A stretch of 64,000 nucleotides of DNA, from contig NZ_JACIEI010000002.1 of NCBI RefSeq assembly GCF_014196805.1, positions 372,001 to 436,000 of the forward strand. Reading direction: 5' to 3'. The notes under the pieces are model-generated. The model worked only from the letters and a program-made list of their open reading frames with translations. It was not told where the DNA came from and searched no databases. Origin of the DNA: Sulfitobacter undariae. Lineage in GTDB: Bacteria; Pseudomonadota; Alphaproteobacteria; Rhodobacterales; Rhodobacteraceae. The translations under genes were made by a program, and so were the position numbers. This document shows, piece by piece, positions 9,224 through 17,477 of the stretch (position 1 is the first letter of the stretch; every line of letters begins with the position of its first letter).

Positions 9224-10333
9224 TTATCCGTTCTGCGCATAGAGGTAACCGATGATCGCAGCGGCAATAAGGCCTGCGATCACGGCGAAAGTAATCTTGA
9301 TGGCTGAGTAGGGGCGTTCCCCCTGTACCCGCCCAGTGCGGCCATTGACCACAAAGCGATAGCTTTTGCCGCGATATTTATAGGCAGCCATCCAGACGGG
9401 CAGCAGGATATGCTTAAACGTCGTTTCACTCAGGTTCACATCCATCGAATGAATGCGCTGCCTATCGCCGCCAATGTCGAATTTCACATCGCGGGCAATC
9501 ATCGCGTCCATCTTGGCACGCGCCTCGACCAGACCCTCATCCAGCGTGACCGTATAGCCCTCGGCGCGAAATCCAGCGAGGTATTCGGGGGCGTAAGGTT
9601 CTAGCGCAGATAAATCCCAGGGCTCTAGCGCGTCGGTGAACCGTTTTGGCAGCGAGCGGGAGCCGAGCACCAGCACATCATCAAAGAACCGTGCCACACG
9701 CCCCGACACACCGCGCCAACGCACTTTGGCTACTTGTACCTGCTGGCGTTTGCCATCGCGCATAACGGTTTGTGTCTCGTAATAAACTGTGCCGCGTTCG
9801 CCCGTATAGCGGGTTTGGGTCTGCGCATCATATGTCCAATAGGGAACATAGATACCGTCCATGGTGCGCCCCTTGCGGGCATAGGCTTGCAACCCGTTTG
9901 GGGCAAACCACAATCCGCCCAACCAATCCTTCATAGCGTCCCGCGCGGTTTCTTCGGCCAATGCAAAGGGCAGCACCGCACGCGGTTTGATCTGGCGCTG
10001 CGTGCCAGTATCCACCACCACGGGTGTGGCGCAAAAGGGGCATTCGGTGGCTTGGGTATTGGCGTCAAACTCAACCTGCGCTGCGCAATTCGGGCATTGG
10101 CTGACGCGGGTTTCTTCCATCTCGGTCACGGATAGGGTCTGCGCAAGCCCGCGCTTCAGATCCAGCTCGGCGATGGTTTTATTCTTGCTCCAGACCGTGC
10201 CAATCGGCTCTACGTTGCCACACTGCTCGCATTTCAAGTCACCCGCAGCAGGATCATACCGCAGATCTGATCCGCATGTATCACAGGGGAAACGGTGCTC
10301 TTGCAGAACGGCGATGGGATCAGTGTCGGACAA
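9224..10333 (-). CDS. Double zinc-ribbon membrane-anchored protein (TFIIB-type zinc finger)
   Basis: Function unknown. The 369-residue protein has two N-terminal zinc ribbons, each with paired CxxC knuckles: Cys17/Cys20 with Cys35/Cys38, and Cys80/Cys83 with Cys98/Cys101. A long middle part has repeated mentions of tyrosine-rich beta structure (VPYWTYDAQTQTRYTGERG) and a single C-terminal membrane helix lies at about 345-366. The best start is a TTG at 10333; no in-frame ATG or good ribosome binding site is near, so the start is uncertain. It follows the SPFH gene by 99 bp and precedes the nitroreductase by 3 bp. The pairing with SPFH/TelA/XpaC suggests a cytoplasm-facing sensor or scaffold anchored in the membrane, which is inference. 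Confidence 0.72.
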   Translation of the reverse strand: MSDTDPIAVLQEHRFPCDTCGSDLRYDPAAGDLKCEQCGNVEPIGTVWSKNKTIAELDLKRGLAQTLSVTEMEETRVSQCPNCAAQVEFDANTQATECPFCATPVVVDTGTQRQIKPRAVLPFALAEETARDAMKDWLGGLWFAPNGLQAYARKGRTMDGIYVPYWTYDAQTQTRYTGERGTVYYETQTVMRDGKRQQVQVAKVRWRGVSGRVARFFDDVLVLGSRSLPKRFTDALEPWDLSALEPYAPEYLAGFRAEGYTVTLDEGLVEARAKMDAMIARDVKFDIGGDRQRIHSMDVNLSETTFKHILLPVWMAAYKYRGKSYRFVVNGRTGRVQGERPYSAIKITFAVIAGLIAAAIIGYLYAQNG

Positions 10334-10432
10334 GGGATGGCCTTTGATCGGGGGGATGGAGCTGGAGAGTGTTCAGAGCAGATTTCCGCCCGCATCAGCT
10401 GCGGACGAAATTGGTTTAAGGGCAATAGGGGC

Positions 10433-11551
10433 TTAGCCAGCCATTGGCGGCGGCGGCGGCATGACAGTAAACAGCTGCGCCAGTTCAACAACATCTTCCG
10501 CTTTTTTCCAGCCATCTTGCCCGGCAGTCCAGACCAATGTCTCACGCGTTAAACCGCCTTCTGTTACCATGCGGCCCATTTTGGCTTTGGAGAAGGGGCC
10601 AGTTGTCTGACCGTTTTCCGCGATGTGCCAGACATGTTCAACGGGGGGCGGAGGAGGCGCCATAGGGGGCGCTGCGGCGGCAGGCTGTGGTGCTGCGCCC
10701 CAAGGGCCGCCTGCTGCGGCTTGTGCACCGATTTGCATCCCCAGACCTGCGCCCATGCCCGCCTGAATGGCCGCGGCACCTGCGCCATCGCGGCCCAAAG
10801 CTTCGGCAGCTTGGAACTGCATATATTTGTTAAGGTCACCCACCACACCCATGGAGGTGCGTTTGTCCAACACGTCCTCTACTGCAGGCGGCAAGGAGAT
10901 GTTCTCAACATAAAGTTCTGGCAGGGCCAAACCATATTCAGCCAGTTGCGCTTCAATCTCTTTGCCCACCAGGTTGCCCAATTCGCGGGTGTTTGCGGCC
11001 ATATCCAATACAGGGATGTTTGAGCGCGCAATGGTACGCGAAAATTCCTGTACGATGATGTTGCGGATCTGGAAGCTGATCTCATCCATGGTGAATTCAC
11101 CATCGGTGCCGACGATTTCACGCATGAACAGCGCAGGGTCTGTCACCCGCACGCTATAGGTGCCAAAGGCCCGCAGGCGCACAGCGCCGAATTCGGGGTC
11201 GCGCACGATCACAGGGTTTTTAGTGCCCCATTTCAGGTTGCTGAAACGGGTGGTGTTGACGAAGTAAATCTCGGATTTGAACGGAGATTTAAAGCCATGA
11301 TCCCAGCTTTGCAGGGTCGTCATGATCGGCATGTTGTTCGTCTCTAGCATGTAGAGACCCGGAGAAAAGACATCCGCCAACTGGCCCTCATGGATGAACA
11401 CAGCCGCTTGGCCTTCACGCACGGTCAGCTTGGCGCCATATTTGATCTCATGTGCTTCGCGCTCAAACCGCCAGACAAGGGTGTCGCGTGTATCATCGGT
11501 CCAGTGGATGACGTCGATGAATTCACCGGAGAGGAAATCGAAAATGCCCAT
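10433..11551 (-). CDS. SPFH-domain protein with C-terminal GYF_2 domain
   Basis: Membrane-microdomain scaffold family (virion-core/YdjI-like SPFH proteins); exact role unknown. In the 372-residue product, residues about 20-260 are the SPFH core with a coiled region, followed by an Ala/Gly-rich segment (AGMGAGLGMQIGAQAAAGG), a proline-rich linker near 285-300, and a GYF_2 domain at about 302-358 (HVWHIAENGQTTGPF, then TLVWTAGQDGW). GYF_2 domains usually bind proline-rich peptides, and the protein's own linker is a possible ligand. The order SPFH then zinc-ribbon protein downstream recurs in proteobacteria as a small membrane-stress unit (family knowledge). Confidence 0.82.
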   Translation of the reverse strand: MGIFDFLSGEFIDVIHWTDDTRDTLVWRFEREAHEIKYGAKLTVREGQAAVFIHEGQLADVFSPGLYMLETNNMPIMTTLQSWDHGFKSPFKSEIYFVNTTRFSNLKWGTKNPVIVRDPEFGAVRLRAFGTYSVRVTDPALFMREIVGTDGEFTMDEISFQIRNIIVQEFSRTIARSNIPVLDMAANTRELGNLVGKEIEAQLAEYGLALPELYVENISLPPAVEDVLDKRTSMGVVGDLNKYMQFQAAEALGRDGAGAAAIQAGMGAGLGMQIGAQAAAGGPWGAAPQPAAAAPPMAPPPPPVEHVWHIAENGQTTGPFSKAKMGRMVTEGGLTRETLVWTAGQDGWKKAEDVVELAQLFTVMPPPPPMAG

Positions 11552-11651
11552 TAGATTTGGTCCTTCGGGGTTGGGGAGATCAAAAGATATGTACGCGAGG
11601 TCTGGATGCCAAGGCCCTCTGCGTCACTTTGAAGTAGGGAAACGCGCGGCG

Positions 11652-12617
11652 TCATACAGGCCCCGCACTGGTCAACTCACGTGCTATGCGCTGCACGGTG
11701 GGCCGTGCTTCTTCGGCATGCATGCCGGGGCTCAGGCGTGGGTCATAGAGCATCTTGAGCATCAGCTCATCCTGACGGGTCAGCAGCGCGAATTCGTCAT
11801 CGTCGTTAAAGATCGAGGGGCGGGCATGGGGGCTGTCATTGGCCAGACCCATGCCTTGGGCCAGTTCTTCGTGGATGCACGACAGGCGCAGTAAGCTGGG
11901 ATTTTCGGCGCGGATCACCGCCAATGCGGCGGTGTAGGTGTTGGCTCCACTCCCGCCGGAATAGGCGGCCACGACGCAATAGGTATCTTTGGGCAGATTG
12001 ATCAGCGGAGCAATGCTGGATTGCGATATGCTGGGCATACGGGCGATTGCAGCCGCGAGCGTATCACGCCGATCGTCCTCGCCTGCAACGATCACGATGA
12101 AATTGGGAGTGCCACCCATGCTCACTGGATGCCCTGTCGCGCGGCCCAACCGTGCGGCATAGGCGCTTATCGTCTCGCTGTCGGACTTGCGTTGCGAGGG
12201 AGGGACTCCATCGCCAAAGATGACCTCCATCCGTATAGGGGCTGTCCAACGGCGCAGCGGGCTGGCTCCCCCACGGCCTGAGAAATCACTGTCGTATTCA
12301 TTGTAGAACGCAATTTTTTCGAAATTCCGCGCCAGCATTGCGTCGGTAAACGGGGTGTCCTCACCGCCGCCATCGCGCCGCAATAACCCTTGGCTGAGTT
12401 GTGCGCTTTGCACCTGATTGAGATAGCTGCGCAAGGCGGCGCTGGCCTCGGATGTGGGGCGTGCGACCTGAGCGGGCTTTTGTGGCGCGGCTGGAATGTC
12501 AGGGCGCGCCACAGGTTTTGTCATGGGTAAGATGGGCTGCTGCACGTCCGTACAGGCGGCAAGGCCAAGAGCGATAAACCCCAGCCCTGCCAGAAAAGTG
12601 CTGCGTACCCGTACCAT
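11652..12617 (-). CDS. DUF2927 lipoprotein
   Basis: Exported protein of unknown function. The 321-residue product has a lipoprotein signal peptide ending in LAAC with Cys22, a Pro/Ala-rich spacer to about 65, and then the conserved DUF2927 region at about 75-290, including RWTAPIRMEVIFG, YSGGSGANTYTAAL and a His-Glu pair in SCIHEELAQGMGL that looks like a metalloprotease-type HE(x)L site. The ATG abuts the telA stop with no gap, which strongly suggests coupled translation with TelA. The HEELAQ segment makes a zincin-like activity worth testing, but this is inference. Confidence 0.78.
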   Translation of the reverse strand: MVRVRSTFLAGLGFIALGLAACTDVQQPILPMTKPVARPDIPAAPQKPAQVARPTSEASAALRSYLNQVQSAQLSQGLLRRDGGGEDTPFTDAMLARNFEKIAFYNEYDSDFSGRGGASPLRRWTAPIRMEVIFGDGVPPSQRKSDSETISAYAARLGRATGHPVSMGGTPNFIVIVAGEDDRRDTLAAAIARMPSISQSSIAPLINLPKDTYCVVAAYSGGSGANTYTAALAVIRAENPSLLRLSCIHEELAQGMGLANDSPHARPSIFNDDDEFALLTRQDELMLKMLYDPRLSPGMHAEEARPTVQRIARELTSAGPV

Positions 12618-13814
12618 TTAGCTGGCCACGCTGCCAGCTGCCGTATCGCCCAAGCCTGTCTTTTTGGCTTTGGCGGAGGCAAGTGTGTCGCGCAGTTTGG
12701 CTTCCATCTCTTTGAGGTCTTTCTCGGCAGAGGCGCGTTTTGCCTTGCCCGCATCTGCGATTTGCAGGCTTTCTTCGATGGTGCCAATCAGATCGGCGTT
12801 GGCTGCTTTGACGGCTTCGATGTCGAACACGCCGCGTTCCATTTCCTCGCGGATGACCTTGTTGCTTTCGCGCAGGTTTTTCGCGTTGGAGGTCAGCAGT
12901 TCATTGGTCAGATCGTTGGCTTCGCGCACGGCTTTGGCCGCCTCGAACGAGCGTTGGATGGTTACCGCTTGGGCCAGTTGGGTTTCCCACAACGGCACAG
13001 TGTTCACGAGCGTCGAGTTGATTTTTGTGACCAGTGATTTGTCGTTCTCTTGTACCAGACGGATCGACGGCAAGGACTGCATGGTCACTTGGCGCGTCAA
13101 TTTGAGGTCGTGCACACGGCGTTCCAGATCATCGCGCGCAGCACGCAGATCGCGCAGTTCTTGCGCTTTCATCACCTGCTCGTCTTCTGGAACCGCGTTT
13201 ACTTCGGCTTCTTTGGCTGGGATCACTGTTGCATCCAGTTCGGCCAATTTGGCCTCACCCGCTGCGATATACAGTGCCAGTTCGTCGTAGAATTGAAGCG
13301 TCTTTTCATAAAGCATATCAAGCGATTTGATATCTTTGAGCAGGGTTGTCTCATGGCTCAGCAGATTGTCGGTGATGCTGTCGATCTGGCTTTGGACTTT
13401 TTCGAATTTCGCAGTGAATTTGGCAAAAGGTGCCGCACGGCCGATCAGTTTTTCCCACCAGCTGCGATCACGGCGCACGTCCAGTTCGGAAACCGAGAAG
13501 CCACGGATCGTTGTAACAATGCCGCGCAGACTGTCGCCAGCGGGGCCAACATCTTTGTTGCGCACGTCTTGCAGCATCGCCTGAGAGATTTCTTGCAGCT
13601 CAGCCTGTGCAGCAGACCCGAAGCTGATGATCGACTGGGTGTCGTCCATGTCCAGCTCGTCCATACGCGAGCGGATTTCGGCGCTTTGGGGCGCGTCTGC
13701 TTGCTCTAGCGTAACAACAGCGTTCGCCTCAACAGGTTCGGGCAGGACAACTGCTGTGACTTCCTCAACTAGAGCGAGGGATTGCACGGCTTTTTCGCGG
13801 GTGGCTTCAGACAT
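12618..13814 (-). CDS. telA: Toxic anion resistance protein TelA
   Basis: TelA-family cytoplasmic, largely helical protein linked to tellurite and other envelope stress; biochemical role not established. The 398-residue product has a charged N-terminus, then almost continuous predicted coiled coil from about 100 to 390, with family segments such as LRGIVTTIRGFSV, WWEKLIGRAAPF and LWETQLAQAVTIQRS. Length fits the family. It lies between the XpaC-like gene (33 bp upstream) and the DUF2927 lipoprotein (immediately adjacent), forming the centre of a membrane-stress cluster. Confidence 0.9.
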   Translation of the reverse strand: MSEATREKAVQSLALVEEVTAVVLPEPVEANAVVTLEQADAPQSAEIRSRMDELDMDDTQSIISFGSAAQAELQEISQAMLQDVRNKDVGPAGDSLRGIVTTIRGFSVSELDVRRDRSWWEKLIGRAAPFAKFTAKFEKVQSQIDSITDNLLSHETTLLKDIKSLDMLYEKTLQFYDELALYIAAGEAKLAELDATVIPAKEAEVNAVPEDEQVMKAQELRDLRAARDDLERRVHDLKLTRQVTMQSLPSIRLVQENDKSLVTKINSTLVNTVPLWETQLAQAVTIQRSFEAAKAVREANDLTNELLTSNAKNLRESNKVIREEMERGVFDIEAVKAANADLIGTIEESLQIADAGKAKRASAEKDLKEMEAKLRDTLASAKAKKTGLGDTAAGSVAS

Positions 13815-13847
13815 TGTTCGTTCCTTGTTAATGTGGCTTTGCGCAAG

Positions 13848-14738
13848 TTATTTAAGGCGCACGCCTTCACGCGACAGCCGCTCGCGCAGCACGTCGATTT
13901 CAATATTCAGATCACTGCGATCGTCGAGCAGGGATTTACGGTTTCGGGCGGCAAAGTTCGTCTCGAGGTCATCAAGAAGTACCAGATAGTCGGTGCGGGC
14001 TTGTTCATCGCGGGTGCGGCTATAGATGTCGGAAAATTTCGCCGTAGCGTCACGTGCGCCTTCCAGATAGACGCCCAAAAACTTGCGCGTGGCGGTCAGA
14101 TCACGCGGGTCTTCTTCTACGGTGCGGATCAGATCGCGGGCCGTTTCAATAAAACCCTCCAGCCGAGTGGTTGACTGGCGGTCACCTGCACGGTTGATGG
14201 TCTCACGCATTGTGTTCAGGTGTTTTTCGGCTTCATCCACCACACGCGCCACGCGGTCTTGTTGAAAGGTATCAATCCCGTCCATGCCTTTGTTGCGCAT
14301 CGGGTCCAGCCCAAAAGCAGCAATGTGCAGACCTGCTGTAATCACGCCAAAGATCACAGGTGAGATGATGTTCATCCCGTCTAGATGTGCAACAATGGCC
14401 AGTGCCGCGCCAATCCCGCTGAGCGCGGCTGCCAGCATCTTGCGCGGCAGGGCAGGGCGACGCGCAACTTTGCGTTCGTTATAGGCGGCCTCGGCGCGTA
14501 ACCCGCCGCGCAACAGCCATGCCGCCAATGTCAGCGATACGGCCCCGACAAGCGCAGGCAAAAGCGACAGCGCGCCGCCGCTGATATTTGTCGCGACCAG
14601 TACAACTGCTGGAATGAACAGCACGTTTGAGCGCCCACCCGCGGGATCGACGTCGATCCTGCGTGCGCGGGGGCTGTCAGATGGGTTTTGGGTGCCGTTG
14701 GCATCAGGGCTGTATTTGCCCCCAAATTGTTTGGCCAT
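13848..14738 (-). CDS. XpaC-like membrane protein (5-bromo-4-chloroindolyl phosphate hydrolysis family)
   Basis: Family named after Bacillus XpaC; true function unknown, usually paired with TelA. From the ATG at 14738 the product is 296 residues, beginning MAKQFGGKYSPD; a TTG two codons earlier is less likely. Two or more hydrophobic spans lie in the first half: about 35-75 (LFIPAVVLVATN, then SLTLAAWLLRG) and about 98-145. The second half is a charged helical region ending with ERLSREGVRLK. The start lies 2 bp after the stop of a 29-residue membrane peptide, and telA follows by 33 bp. Confidence 0.8.
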   Translation of the reverse strand: MAKQFGGKYSPDANGTQNPSDSPRARRIDVDPAGGRSNVLFIPAVVLVATNISGGALSLLPALVGAVSLTLAAWLLRGGLRAEAAYNERKVARRPALPRKMLAAALSGIGAALAIVAHLDGMNIISPVIFGVITAGLHIAAFGLDPMRNKGMDGIDTFQQDRVARVVDEAEKHLNTMRETINRAGDRQSTTRLEGFIETARDLIRTVEEDPRDLTATRKFLGVYLEGARDATAKFSDIYSRTRDEQARTDYLVLLDDLETNFAARNRKSLLDDRSDLNIEIDVLRERLSREGVRLK

Positions 14739-14740
14739 CT

Positions 14741-14830
14741 TCAAAGCCCCCCAAGCCAGCCAGAGCTGACGCCGAAAAGGACAACGATCAACGCAACATA
14801 AGCGGCTTTTCGAAATGGTTTTGGTCCCAT
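14741..14830 (-). CDS. 29-residue single-span membrane peptide upstream of XpaC gene
   Basis: Small reading frame that encodes MGPKPFRKAAY, then a hydrophobic helix (VALIVVLFGVSSGWLGGL). It has an ATG preceded by a good ribosome binding site (GAGGAAAC, 2-3 bp before TATG) and ends 2 bp before the XpaC-like ATG. The basic N-terminus followed by one hydrophobic span suggests an N-in membrane peptide. The close spacing and ribosome binding site favour a true coupled gene over chance. Conservation could not be checked, so function is unknown. Confidence 0.6.
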   Translation of the reverse strand: MGPKPFRKAAYVALIVVLFGVSSGWLGGL

Positions 14831-14898
14831 AGTTTCCTCAAATGTCGCGGGCTTAAAGCCGCAGTTATATATATAGTAAGCAGGCTATGTGAAGGTTT

Positions 14899-15717
14899 CT
14901 AGTGCCGCTTGCCTGTGCGGCGCTCTGTATTCAGCTTGCGGGTATAGCCGGATTGAATGATTTCCACGATCACCAGTACCAACACACTGAAATAGAAAGT
15001 AGTTTTAGACATCGGGATCACTTCGAAACCGAAAAAGCGCAGCGCCAATTCTGGGTCACTCATAGCGTGAGAGGCAGCTTGACCAGCTTCGCCCAGCAAA
15101 ACTATGCCGACGATCAGCAAGATAAACAGGCCTAACACCTCATACATGCGGTTGGCTTCCAGAAATTGCGTGACCTTTTCGGCCAATAGCAACATCGCAA
15201 GGCCAGACAATAGGATCGCTGTGGCGAGGATCGGGAAGACATCGGTGATCGCCAAGGCGGACAGAACCGAGTCGAATGAGAAGATCAGGTTCATCAGAAC
15301 AATCAAACCAACCACTTTGGCGGCTGATTTGCCAGATTTTGAATGCACGTCTGTGCTCAGGTCTTCGATCGCCAGCATATGGCTGATTTCTTTGACCGCC
15401 GTATACATGATGAAAATACCACCAATGATAAACACCAACGTGGCAAAGTTCACGCCGCCCGTCAGAACGCCCTCCCAGTTGAGGATAAAGAAGGGCTCGG
15501 CCATCGCATCAATGGCTTTGATCATCACAAACAGCAGAATAACCCGTAGGGCAACCGCAAGGATAATACCCCATTTACGCACTGCGGCTTGCTGCGCCAC
15601 TGGTGCGCGCTGACTCTCGATTGAAATATAGAGCAAGTTATCAAAGCCCAGTACAGCTTGCAAAAAGCACAGCATGACAAGGTTGCCCATATTTTCGAGC
15701 GTTAGCAGGTCGGTCAT
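14899..15717 (-). CDS. TerC-family integral membrane protein
   Basis: Member of the TerC family, linked to tellurite resistance and, for some members, manganese export. The 272-residue protein has about seven to eight membrane helices. The two conserved acidic intramembrane segments are visible: GFDNLLY with Asp26 and FSFDSVLSAL with Asp149. A charged cytoplasmic loop (about 118-133) contains DVHSKSGKSAAK. Sits immediately upstream (68 bp from the small peptide gene) of the XpaC/TelA cluster on the same strand. I looked for a yybP-ykoY manganese riboswitch upstream and did not see one. Confidence 0.9.
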   Translation of the reverse strand: MTDLLTLENMGNLVMLCFLQAVLGFDNLLYISIESQRAPVAQQAAVRKWGIILAVALRVILLFVMIKAIDAMAEPFFILNWEGVLTGGVNFATLVFIIGGIFIMYTAVKEISHMLAIEDLSTDVHSKSGKSAAKVVGLIVLMNLIFSFDSVLSALAITDVFPILATAILLSGLAMLLLAEKVTQFLEANRMYEVLGLFILLIVGIVLLGEAGQAASHAMSDPELALRFFGFEVIPMSKTTFYFSVLVLVIVEIIQSGYTRKLNTERRTGKRH

Positions 15718-15839
15718 AGCGATTCCTTCGAATTTCGTTGCCGCATGCTTAACGCAAGAGGGTGCAAAAGTGAATTAAGTTGCACGGGGAAAGGCCGGAT
15801 AAAAATATCACTCGGCTGTGGCGCAAAAGCACAGATCAC

Positions 15840-15869
15840 GCGCCCGACCCTAAGAAAAAGGGCGGGCGC
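15840..15869 (-). terminator. Probable terminator after rluB
   Basis: A strong stem (GCGCCCG, bulged A, CCCT paired with AGGG, CGGGCGC) lies 22 bp past the rluB stop, before terC on the same strand. A T-rich run (CTTTTG) follows only after about 10 bases on the minus strand, so termination is likely but not certain. Confidence 0.55.
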
Positions 15870-15890
15870 AGTATCTGTTAAAACCGCCTG

Positions 15891-16970
15891 CTAACGTTTT
15901 GGGCCTTTTGGCCCTGTAGAGGGGCGTGATTTTGAGGCTGAGCTGGTGAAGGTGCGTGGCGTAGAGCTGGAGAATGTTTTTGGCCCTTGCCCGCCTGCTG
16001 CCTTGCGGGCGGCATCGCGCACCGCTTTGGTAGGGCGGTAGCTTTTGGCGGATTTGCTGGATTTACCGCGCTTGCCGCGTTGATCTTCGTCCATCTCTTC
16101 GCGTGGCTTTGGTCTGCCGGGTTGGCCCGGGCCGCCAAATTCGCCTTTATGCGGCACACGCCGTTTAAAGCCGCGTTTGACCTGTGTTGGTGCTTCGGCA
16201 GGGGCTCCCAAAAGGGTTTCTGCTTCTGCGCCCAACTGGTCGCGTAAAATTTTACGGCGCACTTCTTCAACGGCACCCGGTTTCAAGTCACCCAACTGGA
16301 AGGGGCCATAGCTGACACGGATCAAGCGGTTCACGCTCAGCCCGATTTCATCCATGGCGCGGCGGATTTCGCGGTTCTTGCCTTCGCGCAGGCCCACTGT
16401 CAGCCATGCGTTTGCGCCTTGCTGGCGGTCCATGACCACTTCCATGGGTTGGAAGGGCTGGCCTTCGGCAATGATACCTTTGCGCAGGGGTTCCAGCGTT
16501 TCTTCGGTTGGGCGGCCATTCACACGTACACGGTAGCGGCGCAGCCAGCCCGTTGAGGGCAATTCCAACAAGCGTTTTACGCCGCCGTCATTGGTCAGCA
16601 ACAGCAAACCTTCGGAGTTAAGGTCAAGCCGTCCAATGCTCATCACACGCGGCATGTCATCAGGCAAGCCGTCGTAAATCGTCTCGCGGCCTTTTTCGTC
16701 GCTGTCTGATGTCACCAGCCCAGTAGGCTTGTGATATAGCCAGACGCGGGCTGGCTCTGGCTGGCCTACAGGTTTGCCATCGACAGTGATCTTGTCGGAT
16801 GCGGTGACGTTCAGCGCAGGCGAGGAGATCTCGGCGCCATTGACCCAAACACGGCCCGCTTCGATCATGCGTTCCGCTTCGCGGCGGCTGGCAATACCAG
16901 CGCGAGAGAGAACTTTTGCAATGCGGTCGCCGTCGGGCGTGGAGGATGTATCATTCATGCTGCCAGCCAT
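15891..16970 (-). CDS. rluB: 23S rRNA pseudouridine synthase B (RluB/RsuA family)
   Basis: Isomerises uridine to pseudouridine in ribosomal RNA. The 359-residue protein has an S4 RNA-binding domain at about 17-65 (LSRAGIASRREAERMI), then the RsuA-type catalytic domain with the GRLDLNSEGLLLLTNDG segment, where Asp116 is the catalytic residue. About the last 100 residues form a Lys/Arg/Pro/Ser-rich, disordered tail, common in alphaproteobacterial members. Starts at 16970 or at a Met five codons in (16958). RluB rather than RsuA is favoured by length and genomic family habit. Confidence 0.88.
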   Translation of the reverse strand: MAGSMNDTSSTPDGDRIAKVLSRAGIASRREAERMIEAGRVWVNGAEISSPALNVTASDKITVDGKPVGQPEPARVWLYHKPTGLVTSDSDEKGRETIYDGLPDDMPRVMSIGRLDLNSEGLLLLTNDGGVKRLLELPSTGWLRRYRVRVNGRPTEETLEPLRKGIIAEGQPFQPMEVVMDRQQGANAWLTVGLREGKNREIRRAMDEIGLSVNRLIRVSYGPFQLGDLKPGAVEEVRRKILRDQLGAEAETLLGAPAEAPTQVKRGFKRRVPHKGEFGGPGQPGRPKPREEMDEDQRGKRGKSSKSAKSYRPTKAVRDAARKAAGGQGPKTFSSSTPRTFTSSASKSRPSTGPKGPKR

Positions 16971-17003
16971 AGCGCAACAGAACCCCTTGCGAAAGGAGGT
17001 GTT

Positions 17004-17477
17004 TTGCCGCCATCAAGGGCCATGGTATTTACGTCCTTTATGCAGACCGCCCTAAGCGAGGCCCGCGCAGCCGCAGATCGCGGTGAAGTGCCTGTAGGTG
17101 CGGTGGTGGTGTCCCCCCAAGGCAAGGTGGTTGCGCAGGCAGGCAACCGCACGCGAGAGGGTAATGACCCGACTGCACATGCGGAAATCCTAGCTATTCG
17201 CGCAGCTTGCACCCATTTGGGCGCTGAGCGGCTGACGGGTTGCGCGCTTTATGTCACGCTAGAGCCTTGCCCGATGTGCGCAGGTGCCATCGCGGCGGCG
17301 CGTATCGGGCGGCTGTATTACGGGGCTGCTGATCCCAAGTCGGGCGGCGTGGCGCAGGGCGCGCGGGTCTTTGCGCATCCGCAATGCCACCACATCCCTG
17401 AGGTGTTTGATGGCATTGCCGAGCGCGAATCTGCGGCGCTGTTGCGTGATTTCTTTGCGCAGCGCCGCAAGACTTAG
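17004..17477 (+). CDS. tadA: tRNA-specific adenosine deaminase TadA
   Basis: Deaminates adenosine 34 to inosine in tRNA(Arg), essential for decoding. The 157-residue product has the zinc/catalytic motif HAE (59-61) and the second zinc motif PCPMC (Cys89, Cys92). The start is ambiguous: a TTG at 17004 lies only 4 bases after a strong AAGGAGG site, while the ATG at 17022 is 22 bases from it. Divergent from rluB with only about 33 bp between, and its stop overlaps the convergent UPF0173 gene by 4 bp. Confidence 0.93.
   Translation: MPPSRAMVFTSFMQTALSEARAAADRGEVPVGAVVVSPQGKVVAQAGNRTREGNDPTAHAEILAIRAACTHLGAERLTGCALYVTLEPCPMCAGAIAAARIGRLYYGAADPKSGGVAQGARVFAHPQCHHIPEVFDGIAERESAALLRDFFAQRRKT

Noticed and set aside
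15718..15839. Possible manganese (yybP-ykoY) riboswitch upstream of terC
   Set aside because: Conserved loop sequences of that RNA are not visible in this short leader.
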